Below are positions 39,605 through 44,472 of a stretch of DNA of 44,472 nucleotides, piece by piece. Location of the stretch: NCBI GenBank assembly GCA_008363385.1, contig RHKY01000044.1, positions 1-44,472 on the forward strand, read 5' to 3'. Within the stretch, counting starts at the first letter, position 1; every line of letters starts with the position of its first letter. The DNA comes from Acidobacteriota bacterium (GTDB lineage: Bacteria; Acidobacteriota; Thermoanaerobaculia; UBA5066). Under the pieces are notes generated by a model, which worked only from the letters and a program-made list of their open reading frames with translations, had not been told where the DNA came from and searched no databases. The translations under genes were made by a program, and so were the position numbers.

Positions 39605-40650
39605 CGTCCTCCCGTCATCGTGAGGCCCGTCAGGCGCGAGAGGGCCCCGAGGGCTTTGACCGTCACCCACCGCGAGAGTTCCCCGATCCGCTCCCGCTCG
39701 ATCCAGGTCGGGCCGTCGGGTCCCCTGTCCAGCTTCCACCGGGACCGCCGGTCGGCCTGGTGGACGAGGAGGGCCAGCGCGGGCTCGAGCTCCGGCCGGC
39801 GCGTGACACCGGCGCCGGCCAGCGCGGAGAGGAGCTCCAGGAGGTCGGCGTGCCTCTCCGGGAGCGCGCCGAGGAGGGGCGGCTCCAGCTCCCTGCCGGA
39901 CGGCAGCTCGGTGGCGATGGCCCTCTCGACGGCGAACGCCAGGGCCCGCTCGACGAGGGGCAGGCGGCTGCCCGCGGGGACCGCGGCGAGGAACCGGAGC
40001 TCCGGCGCCACCGAGGCGCCGCCGCGCGGAGCGTCCGCCGAGCCGAGCCTCCTCTCGGCGACCCAGCGCGCCGCCGAGAGGAGGCGCGGGTCGTCGCCGG
40101 GTCCCAGCGCGGCGAGCGTCCGGAAGACGACGAGGAGGGTCTGAGGCTCCGTCACGGGGTCCTCGCCCCGGTCGATCCGGACGAAGTCGCGCTCCCAGCC
40201 GGCCCAGAGGACGTCCGCCACCCGCTCCAGCTCCGGAAGGCGCCGGTCCAGCCCCATCTCGCAGAGGAAGAGCGCCTGCCAGAGGACCCCGTCGTAGGGG
40301 TGGGAGAGCCCCGCCGCCGTCCAGCCCGGCGCCAGGCGCTTCCGCAGGAGGACCAGGACGTCCCGCACCCACGGGTCGCGCGGGACCTCGCGAAACGCCC
40401 TGCGCCTCTCGATGTCCTTCTCGGGGCGCCCCAGGATGTCGCGGAGGGTCACGTAGCGCGCCGCGAGGTCCTCCCGGGAGAGGAGCCAGTCGAGCGTGGA
40501 GACGGGCACGGCGCGAGGCCCGGGCGGAAGGGGGGCGACGGCCCGCGGCCGGGCCATCGGCTTCAGCCCGCGCGGGGTCGGGTCGGCGACGAGGCGCGCG
40601 GGGCGACCCCGGCCTTCGGAGCGTTGGCGCACAGGACCGGCACGTCGCAT
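39601..40650 (-). CDS. Alpha/alpha-toroid (prenyltransferase-repeat-like) protein of unknown function
   Basis: A 349-residue protein with helical repeats. The opening STLDWLLSREDLAARYVTLRDILGR is a recognisable start of conserved proteins resembling the squalene-cyclase/prenyltransferase toroid fold, some of which are mis-labelled NifH in databases. Repeated WLxAxGL-type segments occur at about 112-135, 150-175 and 190-215. No catalytic DxDD motif is seen, so terpene cyclisation is unlikely. ATG 40650 is chosen since TATCCT ends 8 bases upstream; ATG 40557 is an alternative. It overlaps the lipoprotein gene, so a membrane-related job is possible. Confidence 0.6.
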   Translation of the reverse strand: MRRAGPVRQRSEGRGRPARLVADPTPRGLKPMARPRAVAPLPPGPRAVPVSTLDWLLSREDLAARYVTLRDILGRPEKDIERRRAFREVPRDPWVRDVLVLLRKRLAPGWTAAGLSHPYDGVLWQALFLCEMGLDRRLPELERVADVLWAGWERDFVRIDRGEDPVTEPQTLLVVFRTLAALGPGDDPRLLSAARWVAERRLGSADAPRGGASVAPELRFLAAVPAGSRLPLVERALAFAVERAIATELPSGRELEPPLLGALPERHADLLELLSALAGAGVTRRPELEPALALLVHQADRRSRWKLDRGPDGPTWIERERIGELSRWVTVKALGALSRLTGLTMTGGR

Positions 40651-40658
40651 CGAAGCCG

Positions 40659-40666
40659 AGGATAAT
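40659..40666. promoter_or_regulatory. Overlapping back-to-back -10 elements in a 25-base divergent gap
   Basis: Plus strand: GATAAT (40661-40666) ends 9 bases before GTG 40676. Minus strand: TATCCT (40664 to 40659) ends 8 bases before ATG 40650. The hexamers overlap by 4 bases and the start codons are only 25 bases apart. Both genes would be leaderless. Confidence 0.5.
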
Positions 40667-40675
40667 GCAGCCCGC

Positions 40676-41509
40676 GTGAACGTCTTCCGGCAGGGCTCCC
40701 ACGTCATCGGTCACCGCGGCTCCCCCCGCAAGGCGCTGGAGAACACGCTCGCCAGCTTCGACCTGGCGGAGGCGGACGGAGCCGACGGCGTCGAGCTGGA
40801 CGTCCGCCTGACGCTGGACGGGGAGGCGGTGGTCCTCCACGACCCCGAGCTCGTCCGGGGGGACCGGCGCCTGCCCGTCGGCAGCCTCACGGTCCTGGAC
40901 GTGAAGTCCGCCCCGGCCCGCAAGGGCGAGCTGGAGGGGGAGGTCCCGACCCTGCGGGAGGTCTTCCTCCGGTACGGCGGGGCCGCGCGGTACCTCGTCG
41001 AGCTGAAGACCGGCCCGGCCGCGCGCCCCAACCTCCTCGAGCACCGCGTGGCCGGCCTCCTCTCGGCCTTCGGCCTCCTCGAGAAGGTCGCCGTCCTCTC
41101 CTTCTCCCCGGAGATGCTCCGGCGGGTCAAGGAGATCCGGCCCGAGGTGGAGACGGCGCTCGTCTACGACGGCACCGCCTACCGGCCCGAGGGGCAGCTC
41201 TGGCCGGTCCTGCCGCCGGGCTGCACGATGATCGCCCCCCACCACGCGCTGGTCGGGGAGCGCCTCTTCGAGGAGGCCGGGGCGGCGGGCCTCTCCGTCC
41301 ACGTCTGGACGGTGAACGAGCCCGAGCTGGCCGGGCGGCTGGCCCGGCTCGGCGCGAGGAGCGTCATCTCGGACGTCCCCGACCTGGTCGGCCCCGCCGT
41401 CCGGGCGGTCACCGGCCGGACCGGCGGCTTCGGCCTGAGGCTCGCGCAGCCGGACGAACCGGACGCTCCGGCGACTCCCGAGGTCCCCGCGGGCGATCCC
41501 TCCGCCTGA
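40676..41509 (+). CDS. Glycerophosphodiester phosphodiesterase
   Basis: A 277-residue GDPD that cleaves glycerophosphodiesters to glycerol-3-phosphate and an alcohol. The catalytic segment GHRGSPRKALENTLASF (12-28) has the conserved His and Glu, followed by DGVELDVRLTLDG with metal-binding Glu/Asp and VVLHDPEL with the second His. VHVWTVNEPE near 211-220 closes the TIM barrel. There is no signal peptide, so it should act in the cytoplasm. GTG 40676 is taken as the start from the -10 and because the earlier in-frame region belongs to the divergent gene. The C-terminal Pro/Asp tail is unusual. Confidence 0.9.
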   Translation: MNVFRQGSHVIGHRGSPRKALENTLASFDLAEADGADGVELDVRLTLDGEAVVLHDPELVRGDRRLPVGSLTVLDVKSAPARKGELEGEVPTLREVFLRYGGAARYLVELKTGPAARPNLLEHRVAGLLSAFGLLEKVAVLSFSPEMLRRVKEIRPEVETALVYDGTAYRPEGQLWPVLPPGCTMIAPHHALVGERLFEEAGAAGLSVHVWTVNEPELAGRLARLGARSVISDVPDLVGPAVRAVTGRTGGFGLRLAQPDEPDAPATPEVPAGDPSA

Positions 41510-41513
41510 GCCC

Positions 41514-43095
<1,582 letters not shown>

Positions 43096-43275
43096 CGAGC
43101 ACCTCCCGACATGTCCGGCTCCGCCGGTCGGAAGGGACCCGTTCGCCCCGGGGGCCGCGGGGAGCCGGTGAGGGGACGACCTCCGCTGCGGACGAGACCG
43201 CGGGTGAAGAGGGCCCTCCCGCGGCATCGCCATCATAGCCTCGCGCGAGCGGTTCCGGGGCGAAGAGCGCCGCCG

Positions 43276-43305
43276 TTGATCGGCCGTCACCGATTCGGAG
43301 AGAAT
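43276..43305 (+). promoter_or_regulatory. Promoter of the methyltransferase gene, leaderless-type
   Basis: TTGATC (43276-43281), an 18-base spacer and GAGAAT (43300-43305), ending 6 bases before ATG 43312. The 180 bases upstream, to 43096, form the divergent gap and hold nothing else I can name. Confidence 0.45.
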
Positions 43306-43311
43306 GATGAG

Positions 43312-44070
43312 ATGGGTGGATCCTTTGGACCGATCGACTACGACGCGGTCGCCGAGCTCTACGACCTCTACGCGCGGTGGAACCAGGACGTCCCGTTCTT
43401 CCTGGAGGAGACGGCGAAGGCGGGCGGCCCGGTCCTGGAGCTGACGGCCGGGACGGGCCGGCTCTCGCTCCCCCTCGCCCGGGCGGGCGTGAGCCTGACC
43501 TGCGTCGACGTCTCGGCGGGGATGCTCGCCGTCCTCTCGCGGAAGCTCGCGGCCGAGGGGCTGGGCGCCGAGGTCGTCTGCGCCGACGTCTGCGAGCTCG
43601 CCCTGCCGGCGAGGTTTCCGCTCGCGATCCTCCCGTTCCAGGCCTTCATGGAGATCGTCGGCGAGGAGCGCCAGCGCCGGGCCCTCGCAGCGGTCCGCTC
43701 GTGCCTCCTGCCGGGCGGGCGCTTCGTCTGCACCTTCCACAACGCCGCCGTGCGGCGGCGGCAGGTGGACGGCGCGCTCCGGATCGTCGGGCGCTTCCCG
43801 GCGCCCGAAGGGACGCTCGTCGTCTCCGGGTTCGAGCAGGGGGGCGACCCGGTCGTGAGGAGGACGCAGCTCTTCGAGATGTACGCCCCGGACGGGCGGC
43901 TCTCCTGGAAGCGGATGCTCCCGATGGAGTTCGAGCTGGTGGAGAAGGACCGCTTCGAGGCGATGGCCGGAGGCGCCGGCTTCCGCGTCCTCGACCTCTA
44001 CGGCGACTACGGCCGCGCGCCGTTCGACCCCGGGACGAGCCCCGTCCAGATCTGGGTCCTCGGGACGTGA
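43312..44070 (+). CDS. Class I SAM-dependent methyltransferase
   Basis: A 252-residue Rossmann-fold methyltransferase. Motif I is LELTAGTGRLSLPLA (about 42-56), followed by an acidic motif II (TCVDVSAGML) and VCADVCEL; ILPFQAFMEIV resembles the YcgJ/SmtA-like motif IV region. The C-terminal strands (about 175-252) match the wide-spectrum methyltransferase group of the 2-polyprenyl/ubiE-like branch. The substrate is unknown. ATG 43312 follows the -10 element by 6 bases. It overlaps the next gene by 4 bases. Confidence 0.85.
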   Translation: MGGSFGPIDYDAVAELYDLYARWNQDVPFFLEETAKAGGPVLELTAGTGRLSLPLARAGVSLTCVDVSAGMLAVLSRKLAAEGLGAEVVCADVCELALPARFPLAILPFQAFMEIVGEERQRRALAAVRSCLLPGGRFVCTFHNAAVRRRQVDGALRIVGRFPAPEGTLVVSGFEQGGDPVVRRTQLFEMYAPDGRLSWKRMLPMEFELVEKDRFEAMAGGAGFRVLDLYGDYGRAPFDPGTSPVQIWVLGT

Positions 44071-44381
44071 CCGCCCCGGCCTCGCCGCCAGAAGCCTCGC
44101 GGCGCGCGATCCTCTACTCTGCCCTGATCGTCGCCGCGGTCCCGGTGGGCACTCTCTTCTGGGTCGCCGCGGGCCTGCGCTCGGGGTCGCCCCTGTTCGA
44201 GGGCTCGCTGAACTGGGTCCTGCCCCTCCAGTGCCTGGCCGCGTGGGGCGCCATCGGCTGGTTCCTCGTCCGCGCGCCGGTCTCCTGGCCCCTGCGCGTC
44301 CTCCTCTGGCTCGGGTTCGGCTTCCTCGTCCTCGTCTCGGCCTTCGTGGCCCTCGCCGCCCTCTTCTGGAACGTCCGCTGA
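44067..44381 (+). CDS. Small membrane protein of unknown function
   Basis: A 104-residue protein with three hydrophobic segments (about 14-34, 48-66, 74-100). GTG 44067 overlaps the methyltransferase stop by 4 bases (GTGA), so it is translationally coupled and may anchor or modulate that enzyme. No family is recognised. The window ends 91 bases later. Confidence 0.6.
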   Translation: MTAPASPPEASRRAILYSALIVAAVPVGTLFWVAAGLRSGSPLFEGSLNWVLPLQCLAAWGAIGWFLVRAPVSWPLRVLLWLGFGFLVLVSAFVALAALFWNVR

Positions 44382-44390
44382 GCCGAGAAA

Positions 44391-44412
44391 CCTCAGTTAG
44401 GTCGGTCTGAGG
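44391..44412 (+). terminator. Weak hairpin CCTCAG / CTGAGG
   Basis: Six paired bases with a 10-base loop, 10 bases after the last stop. There is no T tract; the following bases are purine-rich. Terminator function is only possible. Confidence 0.3.
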
Positions 44413-44472
44413 GAGGGTTAGGGGAGGAAGAAGGCGGGGGGAGAGGGGTGTCTCCTCCATGGTGGTGGGGGG

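Overview
The window is a very GC-rich bacterial chromosome segment (by eye about 70% or more, with GC-rich third codon positions). The best taxonomic clue is the secreted VWA protein at 34920-36848, which looks like the acidobacterial VWFA-related family. An envelope-rich gene set and many GTG/TTG starts fit an Acidobacteriota genome, possibly a Thermoanaerobaculia/Holophagae-like lineage, but that placement is inference. I found no rRNA, tRNA, CRISPR array, phage gene, intact transposase or integrase. The region reads as core chromosome with dense, often overlapping genes.

Layout. 1-3.5 kb: the end of an unknown gene, a 106-bp tandem-repeat region, an exported OmpA-domain protein and an AI-2E-family permease. 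3.6-8.2 kb (minus strand): a GlcD-type FAD oxidase, gatB, ftsE and ftsX. 8.2-10.9 kb: a beta-hydroxyacid dehydrogenase and a polytopic glycosyltransferase-like protein. 10.9-16.6 kb: the most unusual block, with an LpxL-like acyltransferase, a ketosynthase plus a short ketosynthase-like partner lacking the active-site Cys, and, divergent from them, a glutamine-amidotransferase/crotonase fusion overlapping an exported metallo-beta-lactamase-fold protein. 16.9-20.1 kb: queF, lepB, a Fur-family regulator and gltA. 20.3-26.1 kb: a membrane rhodanese with a MauE/DoxX partner, a GAF protein with a degenerate GGDEF domain, and a membrane Ser/Thr kinase. 26.3-29.4 kb: a CsgG-like protein, an Smr protein, a FabH-like synthase and a DJ-1/PfpI protein. 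29.5-34.8 kb: an ATP-grasp-like ligase, an SRAP (YedK/HMCES) protein, an SDR and a FabL-like enoyl reductase, with a divergent LuxR regulator and a homocysteine methyltransferase-like gene. 34.9-44.4 kb: the VWA protein, dusB, secreted and lipoproteins of unknown role, an alpha/alpha-toroid-like protein, a glycerophosphodiesterase, an old-yellow-enzyme family protein, a methyltransferase and small membrane proteins.

Two sequence-level patterns cut across the annotation. First, at least 15 genes have a TANNNT-like -10 hexamer ending only 6-11 nt before the start codon, usually with no Shine-Dalgarno sequence, so leaderless transcription looks common here; one case (the Fur-family gene) also has a good -35 at 17-bp spacing. 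Second, a palindrome family with arms GGGGAACCCGG/CCGGGTTCCCC recurs at four gene ends. The fatty-acid-like genes (ketosynthases, FabH-like, FabL-like, crotonase, LpxL-like) suggest lineage-specific acyl-chain chemistry, but no acyl carrier protein or complete pathway is visible.
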